A program made the position numbers and the translations under genes. The notes under the pieces were generated by a model. That model did not search any database. It saw nothing but the letters and a program-made list of their open reading frames with translations, and had not been told where the DNA came from. This document shows, in pieces, positions 15,900 to 24,058 of a DNA stretch of 43,704 nucleotides; position 1 is the stretch's first letter, and each line of letters begins with the position of its first letter. The stretch spans positions 1 to 43,704 of the forward strand of contig CAWEXD010000009.1 in assembly GCA_963812945.1 (NCBI GenBank). The letters run 5' to 3'. Source of the stretch: DASRDR01 sp963812945 [NCBI: uncultured Candidatus Rokubacteria bacterium] (lineage in GTDB: Bacteria > Methylomirabilota > Methylomirabilia > Rokubacteriales).

Positions 15900-15927
15900 A
15901 TGGTATCGAGACATCTTGATGTGTCAA
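15900..15927 (-). promoter_or_regulatory. arsR1 promoter with a short dyad operator
   Basis: On the minus strand TTGACA (15922-15927) and TACCAT (15900-15905) are 16 bases apart. The spacer holds ACATC-AA-GATGT (15911-15922), a likely ArsR site overlapping the -35. This repeats the architecture of the arsR2 promoter. Confidence 0.7.
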
Positions 15928-16088
15928 CCTCCGGATACGGGCGCCCTGGGACCACGATGTGTCGCACGCTCGGGCGTCCCGGCCGGCGGGTCCCGATTGC
16001 GACCCGGGTCCGACGGCGCCGAAGCGCCAGTCGCCGGCTGACGTCGCCGGGAGATCCGCAGTAGGATGCAACGATCGGGGGACGATGG

Positions 16089-17744
16089 ATGACGGGCACG
16101 GCGGCGCCGGTGGCCTCCTGGCGCGCCCGCCGGGGAGACGTTGCCAGCGCGGCCCGCCTGTTCCTGGGCCTGCCGACCTTCCTGCGGCGCCCCGAGCCGG
16201 CCGACACGGCGCACGCCGTGATCCGCCGCCGCCTCGCGGAGCGCGAGGCGGTCTTCCTGGACCTCGTTCAGCGGGCGATCTACGCGCGGCCCGAGAGCCC
16301 GTACCGCCGGCTGCTCCGGCTGGCCGGCTGCGAGTGGGGCGATCTCGCCCGCATGGTCCGGCAGGACGGCATCGAGGGCAGCCTGGCGGCCCTCTATCGC
16401 GCCGGCGTGTTCCTGCGGGCGGACGAGGCCAAGGGGCGCCAGCCCGTGGTCCGGGGCGGCCACGACTTCACGATCGGACCGGGCGAGCTGCACAACCCGC
16501 TCCTGGCGACTCACTTCCTCATGCACACGGGCGGGAGCGGCGGCGCGCCCGCCACGATTCCCATCGATCTGGCAACCATCCGCGACCGCGCGGTCAACCG
16601 CCACGTTCTCCTCGAGGCGAGGGGTGGCGTCGGCGCGACCTACGTCGAGTGGGGGGTGCCGGGCAGCCAGACGCTCTTCACCGTGCTCGAGTACGCCTGT
16701 GCCGGCATGCCGGTCCGGCACTGGTTCCTCAAGGTCGATCCCGCGAGCCCGTCCCTCCACGCCGCCTATCGCTGGAGCTTTCGTCTCACCCGTGCCGCCA
16801 GTCTGGTCGCCGGGAGGCCGCTGGCCCGGCCCGAGTACGTTCCCGTGGACCAGGCGCTCATCGTGGCCCGCCGGATCGCGGGGATTCTCCGCGCGGGGCG
16901 AAAAGCCTGGTACAACGGCACGGTCAGCAGCGGGGTCGCGATCGTGGCCGCGGCCGAGGACGCGGGGCTGGACCTTGGCGGCGCGCTCTTCTCGATCGGG
17001 TCCGAGCCCATGACGGCGGCGCGCCAGGCCGCCATCCGCCGGGCCGACGTGTCGGCGGTCGCCGGCTTCGGCACGACCGAGACGAGCCGGATCGGGTACG
17101 GCTGTCTCGACGGGAGCACCGTGAACGAGGTGCACGTCCTGACCGACCTGAACGCGGTGATCCAGCCGGGGCCGTCCGGCGGGGCGCCGACGGGCGACCC
17201 CGGCCCGGCCCTCCCGCCCGGCGCCCTCCTGCTCACGACCGTGAGCCCGACGGCGCCCCTGGTCGTGCTGAATCTCTCGCTGGGCGACCAGGGACACGTG
17301 GAGCGGCGGGACTGCGGCTGTCCCTACGAGCGGACCGGGTGGACCACGCACCTGCGCGACATCGAGAGCTTCGAGAAGCTCAAGGCTGGCGGGATGACGT
17401 TTCTCGATACGGACGTCGTCCGGATCCTGGAGGTGGACCTCCCGACGCGCTTCGGGGGCAGCCCGACCGACTACCAGCTCCTCGAGGAGGAAGGCGCGGA
17501 CGGTCGCCCGCGAGTCGTGCTGGTCGTGCGGCCGGAGGTGGGCGCCCTCGATCCCACCGGAGTCGCCGCGTGGTTCCTGGATCGCCTGGGCCGGGGGTCC
17601 GGCGCCGAGCGCGTCATGGCGCTGACCTGGCAGCGAAGCGGCATTCTCGAGGTCGCGCGGCGCGCTCCGCAGGTCACCGCCGCCGGCAAGATCCTCCCCG
17701 TGCTGCGGCGCACCGTCGGGCCGGGGCCTCCGACGGCGGGCTGA
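16089..17744 (+). CDS. ANL-superfamily protein of the PaaK/LuxE type
   Basis: This 551-residue protein has a FLMHTGGSGGAPATIPID segment corresponding to the nucleotide-binding loop of phenylacetate-CoA ligase/LuxE proteins, an AGFGTTETSRIGYGC (A5-like) motif, and DLGHxE-like strands (LGDQGHVERRDCGC). The C-terminal lysine region is AAGKILPVLRRT. Such enzymes adenylate acids and pass them to CoA, protein or cysteine thiols; the substrate here is unknown. A TAGGAT hexamer at 16062-16067 and GGGG near 16080 precede the start. It is transcribed away from the ars cluster and has no obvious partner gene. Confidence 0.65.
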   Translation: MTGTAAPVASWRARRGDVASAARLFLGLPTFLRRPEPADTAHAVIRRRLAEREAVFLDLVQRAIYARPESPYRRLLRLAGCEWGDLARMVRQDGIEGSLAALYRAGVFLRADEAKGRQPVVRGGHDFTIGPGELHNPLLATHFLMHTGGSGGAPATIPIDLATIRDRAVNRHVLLEARGGVGATYVEWGVPGSQTLFTVLEYACAGMPVRHWFLKVDPASPSLHAAYRWSFRLTRAASLVAGRPLARPEYVPVDQALIVARRIAGILRAGRKAWYNGTVSSGVAIVAAAEDAGLDLGGALFSIGSEPMTAARQAAIRRADVSAVAGFGTTETSRIGYGCLDGSTVNEVHVLTDLNAVIQPGPSGGAPTGDPGPALPPGALLLTTVSPTAPLVVLNLSLGDQGHVERRDCGCPYERTGWTTHLRDIESFEKLKAGGMTFLDTDVVRILEVDLPTRFGGSPTDYQLLEEEGADGRPRVVLVVRPEVGALDPTGVAAWFLDRLGRGSGAERVMALTWQRSGILEVARRAPQVTAAGKILPVLRRTVGPGPPTAG

Positions 17745-17831
17745 GCGGCGCCTGCTGCCGCTCTCACGCCCGCGGCCGGCCGCCGCGCTACGAGGTCGCG
17801 ACGGATCTCCCGCGCCGTCGGCGATCCAGCG

Positions 17832-18017
17832 TTAGCGCTGCGCGCGGTACGCCTTGCTGTGCGCCCGGTCGGTCTCGTCGATGTATTGCTGGGGATTCGC
17901 GTCGAACTTCCGCTTGCACTCCTGCGAGCAGAAGTAGAAGGTCTGCCCCTCGTACTCGGACTGCGCTTCGGCGGATGCCGGATTCACTTCCATCTTGCAC
18001 ACCGGGTCGAGTCCCAT
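17832..18017 (-). CDS. YHS-domain protein
   Basis: The 61-residue protein begins GLDPVCKMEVNPASA and continues QTFYFCSQECKRKFDANPQQY. This is a complete YHS domain with the conserved DPVCKM and FCSxxCKxxF cysteines. YHS domains bind heavy metals or act as small metal-handling modules on their own. AAGGAG precedes the ATG at 18017. It lies downstream of the PRC-barrel gene on the same strand; the ars cluster is only 2 kb away, so a metal-stress role is possible but unproven. Confidence 0.85.
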   Translation of the reverse strand: MGLDPVCKMEVNPASAEAQSEYEGQTFYFCSQECKRKFDANPQQYIDETDRAHSKAYRAQR

Positions 18018-18078
18018 CACGCTCTCCTTTGTCGCTCGGGTTGCGCCAGGCGATCCGGGCCCCGGGTCACCGGGGCCC

Positions 18079-18852
18079 CTACTCCTCCTCGTTCCAGTAC
18101 GCGGGCCGGCGGTAGTGCTCGTACAGGCGTGTCTCGAGGGCACGCTCCATCGGCCTCTGCGGGTCGTACTCCGGAGCCCCTTCCACCTCGCTCCGGGTGA
18201 GGTCCACGTGAATCTTCGACTCCTCCCAGCTCACGGTCCTGATCCAGGGGGGAGCGATCACGACCGTGCGGCCGAAGAGCCAGTTCCTGGTGTCCACGAC
18301 GACGTAGCGGATCGCCCAGGTCCGCTCGTCGACGAGGAAGTCCTCCACGTGGCCGACGTCGTCGTCCGCGGCTTCTACGTAGGCGCCGATCACGTCACTC
18401 GCGCTGTGGAGGTTCGGGTCCGCGCTCTCCCGTTCCCGCGCGAGGATCTCCTCCTCGACGGGATTCGGAGGCAGGATGGGGGCGACGCCGGTCAGGGGAT
18501 CCCACCCGAGACCCCAGCGCGCGGGGCCCCTCCAGTAGTACGGGTAGTCGTAGTGCCGCGCATGGGCGATCTCGTGTTGCCGGGACACCGGCTTGTCGGT
18601 GTCCCAGCTCGGCGCTTGCTCGACCTGGGCCCGGGTGAGGCCCACGTTCAGGCGGTCTCCGATCACCCCCCCGGCATGGAGTGACATGGGCGAGATGAGA
18701 ACCCGGCGCGCCGAGAGCCATGTGCCGGTGTCCACCACGAAGTAGCGCACCGTCCACTGGCGAGCGTCGAAATAGGCGTCGTGGACGTGACCGATGTCAC
18801 CGCCGATCGCGCTCAGGGTCAGCCCCTTCAGGGCCGAGATGGGTCGGAGCAT
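18079..18852 (-). CDS. Double PRC-barrel protein
   Basis: The 257-residue protein contains two PRC-barrel modules. The first is ISALKGLTLSAIGGDIGHVHDAYFD style (residues 5-70). The second is about 115-190, with VGHVEDFLVDERTWAIRYVV and NWLFGRTVVIAPPW. Each is followed by a short HYDYPYYW/HYRRPAYW aromatic segment. This pair recurs in bacterial stress-related proteins; the molecular role is not known. The ATG at 18852 is used because GAGGAG lies upstream and the domain begins at once. It may form a unit with the YHS gene 61 bp downstream. Confidence 0.8.
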   Translation of the reverse strand: MLRPISALKGLTLSAIGGDIGHVHDAYFDARQWTVRYFVVDTGTWLSARRVLISPMSLHAGGVIGDRLNVGLTRAQVEQAPSWDTDKPVSRQHEIAHARHYDYPYYWRGPARWGLGWDPLTGVAPILPPNPVEEEILARERESADPNLHSASDVIGAYVEAADDDVGHVEDFLVDERTWAIRYVVVDTRNWLFGRTVVIAPPWIRTVSWEESKIHVDLTRSEVEGAPEYDPQRPMERALETRLYEHYRRPAYWNEEE

Positions 18853-19118
18853 CGCGCGGGCTCTCCTCTTGACGTCCTTGCTCTGGCGGCCGGCGCCGGA
18901 GGGTGGCGGACTCTGGGGCGGCCTTGTGGTTTTCATGCGCAGGCCTCCACGCATGTGCAGCAAGTCCTGTGCCTCTGGCGACGCCTCGCGGTCCCAAGCG
19001 TCGGTGGCGATCTGATCCGGCGACTGGGCCCGCGGCTCGGTGGGGACAGGCGTCACCGTGTCGTCGGTCCGTCACGATGGCGCCTCACCGAGCAGGTGAA
19101 AGGAGCGGAGTCGCCCGC

Positions 19119-19892
19119 CTAGGACCCTTCCACGCCCGCCATCTCCACGCGCCACACCGGGCCGTTGAGGAACATGGCGCCCTCGAAGCGCACGAACGCG
19201 GGCACCTCGCCGAGCACGAGCCAGTAGCGCAGATCGGGCGGATTCTTGCCGATCACGGACGCCACCACGCCGGTGACCCCGCCGATCTCCAGGTTCACCA
19301 GGTGGCGCGCGGCCTGCTTGGCGTCACCGGCAAAGACGACGCGGTCCTCGCCTTCGCGGTGGAGCTCCATCCGGAGCAGCCGGGGCTTCGGCGTGAAGGC
19401 GACAAGGTGCCCAGTGGCCCGCTCACCGGGAGCCAGGTTCTTCAGGACGAGCAGGGACATCCCGTTGTACAGGTCGGGCGGCATCTCGAAGTCACCGCTC
19501 GCGGTGTCTTTCGGGCCATCCGGGCGCTCACGCGTCTTCGCCTGGTAGCGCCCCGTCTTCCGGTCGAAGGAGACCTCCGTGCCCGGAAACGACGGGCCGC
19601 GCTGGGTGAGCTTGTACGATTCGAGCCGGAACACGCCACGCTGGGAGTACGTCGTGACCTCGTCGTGAACCGAGCCGTCCTTGAACTGCAGCAGGAGCCG
19701 GCTGTCGACCTGGTCGCCGCGTGGCTTCTGGCGGAGCTCGCCGTGGCCGATCAGCTCTCCCTGGGGAGTCCGGATGGCGAGGAATCCGCGGGTGACTCCT
19801 TCGGGGAAGCGGACCCGGACCGTCGCGGCGTCGAGGACGGTCGCGCCGAGGAGCGAGACGAGGACGAGACCGACGTGTCGAGTGAATCTCAA
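19119..19892 (-). CDS. Exported protein of unknown function (DUF3108-like)
   Basis: A signal peptide (FTRHVGLVLVSLLGATVLDA) precedes about 230 residues of mostly β-strand. The repeating pattern of a lipocalin-like sheet includes RLESYKLTQRGPSFPGTEVS, DLYNGMSLLVLKNLAPGE and PPDLRYWLVLGEVPAFVRFE. It looks like the periplasmic DUF3108/DUF6134 type, but I am not certain. A TTG at 19892 lies 7 nt after GGAGGG and places the signal peptide at the N-terminus. An upstream in-frame ATG adds an arginine-rich stretch. Confidence 0.6.
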   Translation of the reverse strand: MRFTRHVGLVLVSLLGATVLDAATVRVRFPEGVTRGFLAIRTPQGELIGHGELRQKPRGDQVDSRLLLQFKDGSVHDEVTTYSQRGVFRLESYKLTQRGPSFPGTEVSFDRKTGRYQAKTRERPDGPKDTASGDFEMPPDLYNGMSLLVLKNLAPGERATGHLVAFTPKPRLLRMELHREGEDRVVFAGDAKQAARHLVNLEIGGVTGVVASVIGKNPPDLRYWLVLGEVPAFVRFEGAMFLNGPVWRVEMAGVEGS

Positions 19893-20147
19893 GGTCAACC
19901 CTCCGTCGAGGCCGATCGCGCGACGGCTCCGGACCGTCCGAGGACCGCGCACGCGCACACCTCTGAGGAGGACCCCTCGCAAGACACGTGCCGGAGGCCC
20001 GCCACGCCGCGAGCGCGGGAGCGTTGCCCACGCGTCGCCGCGTTCCGTAGGGTCGAGCGCCCTGGCGCGCCGTGGGCAGGTGCGTTACCGTCGGTGGGCG
20101 CGGTGGCCCCCGGTCGAGCGGCGGGCGGGCCGCGAAGGAGGATCCCG

Positions 20148-21203
20148 ATGCCGCGGTCGCCCATCGCCGGACAGGCCCAGACGGTGCTCGGCCCCATCGC
20201 GGCGTCGGCCATGGGCGTGACCCTGCCCCACGAGCACCTCTTCATCGACTTCACGGTGATGTTCAAGGAGCCGGAGAGCGCCCGCGACCGCGAGCTGGCG
20301 CGCCAGCCCGTGAGCCTGGGGAACCTCGGTTGGGTGCGCCGGAACTTCAGCTCGAGCCTGGACAACCTGCAGCTTTCCGACGAGAGCGTGATGCGCGACG
20401 AGATCCTCTTGTTCCGGGACGCCGGCGGCCGCACCGTCGTCGATCCCACCAATCAGGGGCTGTCCCGCGATCCTCGCGCCCTGGCGCGGCTGGCCCAGGC
20501 CACCGGCGTCAACATCATCATGGGCTCGGGCTACTACGTGGCGGCCTCGCACCCCCCCGACATGGGCGCGAAGAGCGTGGACGACGTCACGCGCGAGATC
20601 GTGGCGGACCTGACCATCGGCGTGGGGGACACCGGCGTCCGCGCGGGATTCATCGGGGAGATCGGCACGACGTCACCGTGGACCGCCAGCGAGCGCAAGG
20701 TGGTCCAGGCCGCGGTGCTGGCCCAGCGGGAGACGGGCGCCCCGCTCATGATCCACCCCGGCCGCCACGAGCGGCTGCCCCTCGAGATCGCCGACGCCGT
20801 GCGCCGGGAGGGCGGGGACGTGCGCCGGACCATCATGTGCCACATCGAGCGGACGATCGTGGATCGGGCCGTGCTGCTCGAGCTGGCCGCCACCGGGGTC
20901 TACCTCGAGTACGACCTCTTCGGCCTGGAGACCTCGTACTACCCCTACAATCCCGCCTTCGACATGCCCAACGACGGCGAGCGCCTCCGCCAGATCCTGT
21001 TCCTCATCGAGCACGGATACGAGAAGCAGATCCTCATGTCCCACGACATCGCCTACAAGCACTGTCTCACGCGGTGGGGCGGGTACGGCTTCCACCACCT
21101 GCTCGTCAGCGTGATTCCGCGGCTGCGCATGAAGGGCGCCGACGACCGGACCATCCAGACCCTGCTGGTGGACAACCCCCGGCGGGCGTTCGTGTTCGCG
21201 TGA
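20148..21203 (+). CDS. Phosphotriesterase-family metal-dependent hydrolase
   Basis: The 351-residue TIM-barrel protein shows the family ligands in order: PHEHLFID (HxH), FIGEIGTT (bridging Glu in place of carboxylated Lys), MIHPGRHE (His), MCHIERT (His) and MSHDIAYK (Asp). Bacterial relatives include PTE-like lactonases and proteins of unknown substrate. The Glu in the bridging position points away from paraoxonase-type PTE and toward the lactonase/unknown group. GAAGGAGG precedes the ATG at 20148. It stands alone; the neighbours on both sides are on the minus strand. Confidence 0.88.
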   Translation: MPRSPIAGQAQTVLGPIAASAMGVTLPHEHLFIDFTVMFKEPESARDRELARQPVSLGNLGWVRRNFSSSLDNLQLSDESVMRDEILLFRDAGGRTVVDPTNQGLSRDPRALARLAQATGVNIIMGSGYYVAASHPPDMGAKSVDDVTREIVADLTIGVGDTGVRAGFIGEIGTTSPWTASERKVVQAAVLAQRETGAPLMIHPGRHERLPLEIADAVRREGGDVRRTIMCHIERTIVDRAVLLELAATGVYLEYDLFGLETSYYPYNPAFDMPNDGERLRQILFLIEHGYEKQILMSHDIAYKHCLTRWGGYGFHHLLVSVIPRLRMKGADDRTIQTLLVDNPRRAFVFA

Positions 21204-21222
21204 GGCCGGCGCGGCGCTCGGG

Positions 21223-21684
21223 CTAGTACACGCGGATCTCCACCGTCACCTGCTCGCGGTCCACCCGGAAGCGCGCCTTGTCGAAGTCGGGGAACCAGAG
21301 GATCTTCCCCTTGTAGTTGGAGATGCCCTTGAGCTCTGCCGAGAACGGGCTCTCGCTGATCTTCCCGTCCTTGTTGACGTCGTGACCGACGATGAGAGCG
21401 TACGTCCCGCGGGGGACGTCCTTGATCACGAACTCGCACTGCCCGTTCTTGATCGGATGCACGCCCTTCGCGACGACGCCGTCCTTGGTGGCGAACCCTT
21501 CCTTCTTGTTGTAGAGGCCGAAGCGGAGCTCTCCCTGATCCGACTGGAAGCCCAGGACCTTCACCCGGATCTCGCCGGACGTCTCGGCCGGGCTCGGCGA
21601 CGCGATGAGGGCGAGCAGGCAGAAGCTCAGGGCGAGGGGCCAGCGATAACGGCCGGGTCGCGGCTGACTGGCGTGCCGGTTCAT
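21223..21684 (-). CDS. DUF2141 exported protein
   Basis: A signal peptide (LALSFCLLALIASPSPAET) precedes an immunoglobulin-like β-domain with VKVLGFQSDQGELRFGLYN, VIKDVPRGTYALIVGHDVNK and DGKISESPFSAELKG. The sequence VNKDGKI and the surrounding pattern are typical of DUF2141 proteins, which are periplasmic and of unknown function. MNRHAS at 21684 is a more usual start than the ATG six codons upstream. It lies tail-to-tail with the phosphotriesterase-family gene. Confidence 0.82.
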   Translation of the reverse strand: MNRHASQPRPGRYRWPLALSFCLLALIASPSPAETSGEIRVKVLGFQSDQGELRFGLYNKKEGFATKDGVVAKGVHPIKNGQCEFVIKDVPRGTYALIVGHDVNKDGKISESPFSAELKGISNYKGKILWFPDFDKARFRVDREQVTVEIRVY

Positions 21685-21711
21685 GCAGACAGTGTCTTGC
21701 AAGCCTCGCGC

Positions 21712-21999
21712 CTAAGGTCGGGACGGCTCCTGGAAACTGAGGACGGGCGGGGGAATCAGCCGAAAGCCGATGGTCTCCCACAGCTCGAGCTCGGCGGCCG
21801 TGAGTGGCGTCCGCCGCGGCGCCTGACGCAGGCCCCCCGCCACCGGCGAGCGCTCGGCGCGCCGCTCCCGCACGCGGCGGTCCAGGATCACCGCCATCGG
21901 GGGGGTGTCCGCGAACGCCTTGGACAGGTCGCGGAAGAGATCGGGCTTGTCTCGTCGGACGACGATCAGCCATCGCGCTGCCGCCGCGTCGCCGTGCAT
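21712..21999 (-). CDS. Small conserved hypothetical protein
   Basis: This 95-residue soluble protein reads ARWLIVVRRDKPDLFRDLSK, then AVILDRRVRERR and a C-terminal LWETIGFRLIPPPV. I cannot name the family; the spacing of VxxRD...LFxxLxxxFxxxxxxxVxLDRR looks like a recurrent small bacterial protein. The ATG at 21999 has GGGAGG about 7 nt upstream. The DUF2141 gene starts 27 bp downstream on the same strand, so they may be cotranscribed. Confidence 0.55.
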   Translation of the reverse strand: MHGDAAAARWLIVVRRDKPDLFRDLSKAFADTPPMAVILDRRVRERRAERSPVAGGLRQAPRRTPLTAAELELWETIGFRLIPPPVLSFQEPSRP

Positions 22000-22196
22000 G
22001 TCTGCCCTCCCGTCGTCTGGTGTGAACCGGACCGTGGCGTCGGGCCGTCGCGGAGGGGATCCGGTGGCCACCGATGAGCCGGCCTGGGCCCGCGCGGGGC
22101 TCTCGGGGGCTCGGCTCGCCCGTATGATACTAGCGCGAGCCGTGGAACCGCGAGGAATGCGCCAACGGGCGCCATGGAGCCACGGGAGGAGGGAGC

Positions 22197-22523
22197 ATGC
22201 TGGCGATCTGGGTGAAGGTGCGAGTCAAGCCCGAGCAGCGTCGGCGCTTCCTGGAGGCGATCGAGGTGGATGCCCTGGGCTCCGAGCGCGACGAGCCAGG
22301 CTGCCACCGCTTCAACGTCCTCCAGGACGAGCAGGACGAGAACGTCTACTACTTCTACGAGGTCTACGCGAGCGCCGCGGCGCTGGAGGCCCATCGCGCC
22401 GCCCCGCACTACGCGGTCTGGCGCGCGGCGGCCGACGCGCTGGACGGGCCGACCGAGGCGATCCGGTGCCGGCCGATCTTCCCTGCGTCCCGCGCCTACT
22501 GGGACGGCAAGGCCGGGTCATGA
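22197..22523 (+). CDS. Antibiotic-biosynthesis-monooxygenase-fold protein
   Basis: This 108-residue single-domain protein starts LAIWVKVRVKPEQRRRFLEA and contains DEPGCHRFNVLQDEQDEN, YFYEVYASAAALEAHR and HYAVWR. This is the ABM dimeric α+β barrel, small cofactor-free oxygenases or quinol-handling proteins. GGAGGAGGGAGC precedes the ATG. Its stop overlaps the ATG of the next gene (ATGA), so the two are translated together. Confidence 0.88.
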   Translation: MLAIWVKVRVKPEQRRRFLEAIEVDALGSERDEPGCHRFNVLQDEQDENVYYFYEVYASAAALEAHRAAPHYAVWRAAADALDGPTEAIRCRPIFPASRAYWDGKAGS

Positions 22524-22963
22524 GCCGCGCGGCGATCGCGCGCGCCGCGGGCGTGTGCCTCCTCGCGATGCTGGTCCCATGGGCGGCGGCTCGCGCCCAG
22601 GCCCGGGACGGCGCGTACGCCGGCACGATCCAGTGCGACGCGCTTCCGGCGCTGCGGCCGCTCAAGACCAAGGTGTCCATGACGGTCGCCGAGGGGCGCG
22701 CGCGCTACGAGCGCGAGATCCTGACTCCCACCGGCACGCCCTCGGGCAACTTCGAGCGCGGCGAGGGACCGGTCGGCCCGGGCGGCGAGGTCACGCTGAC
22801 CACCCGGGCGGCCGCGCCGGGCTACAGCTACGAGGCGGATTACCGCGGCCAGATCGGGGACGGCAGCGCTCGCCTCGCCGGCAGCCAGCGCTGGAAGATC
22901 CAGCGGGAGAGCGGCACGCTCGTCCGCGCCTGCGTCCTCGAGCTCATGCGAGCCTCGCAGTAG
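22520..22963 (+). CDS. Exported hypothetical protein
   Basis: The ATG overlaps the upstream stop by four bases. The 147-residue product has a signal peptide (CLLAMLVPWAAARAQARDGA) and a β-rich mature part with a single disulfide candidate (TIQCDALPAL ... VRACVLELM). The pattern DGxYxGTIxCD...L is seen in small secreted bacterial proteins of unknown role. Coupling to the ABM-fold gene suggests a shared pathway, but nothing names it. Confidence 0.65.
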   Translation: MSRAAIARAAGVCLLAMLVPWAAARAQARDGAYAGTIQCDALPALRPLKTKVSMTVAEGRARYEREILTPTGTPSGNFERGEGPVGPGGEVTLTTRAAAPGYSYEADYRGQIGDGSARLAGSQRWKIQRESGTLVRACVLELMRASQ

Positions 22964-22966
22964 CAT

Positions 22967-22999
22967 TCCCGGCGACGGCAGGCGCGCCGTCCGCCGGGA
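22967..22999. terminator. Hairpin between convergent genes
   Basis: TCCCGGCG (22967-22974) plus ACGGC pairs with GCCGT plus CGCCGGGA (ending 22999), with one bulged base and a six-base loop. It lies between the convergent stops at 22963 and 23000 and may act as a bidirectional terminator. There is no T-tract. Confidence 0.55.
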
Positions 23000-23944
23000 T
23001 CAGCGGCGCGGGCTCCGCTCGCCCCCGCCAAGCGCCTGCGTAAGGATCGCGAGGATGATCAGCCCGCCGCCGATCAGCGTCGCCGCATTCGGCGTTTCCC
23101 CCATCCCGATCCACACCCAGAGGGGCGCCAGCACCAGCTCGGCCGTGGCGACCAGCTGGAGCTCCGCGGCCGGCAGGTCGCGCGACGCGCGGGTGTAAAG
23201 GATGAGGCCGAGGCTCAGCTGGATCGCGCCCATCGCGAGCCCCAGCGCGAGATCCCGGAGGGGCACGTGGGGCGACAGGCCCAGCAGGCCGAGCGCGGCC
23301 AGGGCGACCACGGTGCCGAAGATCCCCGCATAGAGGACCGCCGGCAGCATGTCGGTCTGCCGGTTCGACCGCAGGAGCAGCGCGTTGGCGGCGAAGCTCG
23401 TGGCCGAGCCGAGGGCGAGGAGGTTCCCGGCGAGCTGCCCGAGAGCCAGGCCGCTCCCCAGCATCACGGCGACGCCGGTCGTCGCCAGCGCCATGGCGCC
23501 CCAGGCCCGGCGAGGGACGCGCTCGCCCAGGATCGCCTGGCCCCCGATCGCCGCGAGGAAGGGCGTGATGCCCAGCATGAAGAGGGCGTTCGCCACCGTG
23601 ACGCGGGCGAGCGCCAGGATGAACAGGACCGACGACGCGGTCGCGCAGAGCCCGGCCAGGACCGCGGGCCAGCCGGCGAGCCGGATCGCCTCGGCGACCC
23701 GCCCGCGGTGGACGACCGCGATGATGGCCCCGAGCGTCCCCGTCACCCCCAGCGAGCGGTAGAGGATGATGTGCCAGCTGGTCCCCACCTCGACGAGGCG
23801 GACCAGGATGCCGGCGAGGCTCCAGCAGACCGCCGCGCTGAGGGCGAGGACGAAACCGCGCGCCCGGATCGCTCGAGCCGCATCCGACGGCGCCGCCCCG
23901 CCGCTGGCCCGGTGCGGGGCGGCTGATTCCGTGGACTCAGCCAT
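23000..23944 (-). CDS. EamA/DMT-family transporter
   Basis: The 314-residue protein has ten predicted helices in two EamA repeats. GFVLALSAAVCWSLAGILVR opens the first and LGSATSFAANALLLRS the second; LPAAELQLVATAELVLAPLW is the typical second-repeat signature. It is an inner-membrane metabolite exporter of unknown substrate. The ATG at 23944 is used because upstream sequence in frame lies under the divergent nucleotidyltransferase gene. Confidence 0.9.
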   Translation of the reverse strand: MAESTESAAPHRASGGAAPSDAARAIRARGFVLALSAAVCWSLAGILVRLVEVGTSWHIILYRSLGVTGTLGAIIAVVHRGRVAEAIRLAGWPAVLAGLCATASSVLFILALARVTVANALFMLGITPFLAAIGGQAILGERVPRRAWGAMALATTGVAVMLGSGLALGQLAGNLLALGSATSFAANALLLRSNRQTDMLPAVLYAGIFGTVVALAALGLLGLSPHVPLRDLALGLAMGAIQLSLGLILYTRASRDLPAAELQLVATAELVLAPLWVWIGMGETPNAATLIGGGLIILAILTQALGGGERSPRR

Positions 23945-24045
23945 CGCCGCGCCGGAGGAGCATCCCATCACTCTACAGAATCTTTCGGGGCCGCCCGAGC
24001 GAAACGACGCGATGGGGTTCGGTGGACCGCGCAGGATCGCGGCGG

Positions 24046-24051
24046 TAGCAT
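24046..24051 (+). promoter_or_regulatory. -10 element for the nucleotidyltransferase gene
   Basis: TAGCAT ends 7 nt before the GTG at 24059. A weak -35 (TGGACC, 24023-24028) lies 17 bases upstream. No ribosome-binding site is visible, so the mRNA is likely leaderless. Confidence 0.5.
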
Positions 24052-24058
24052 CCCGAGC

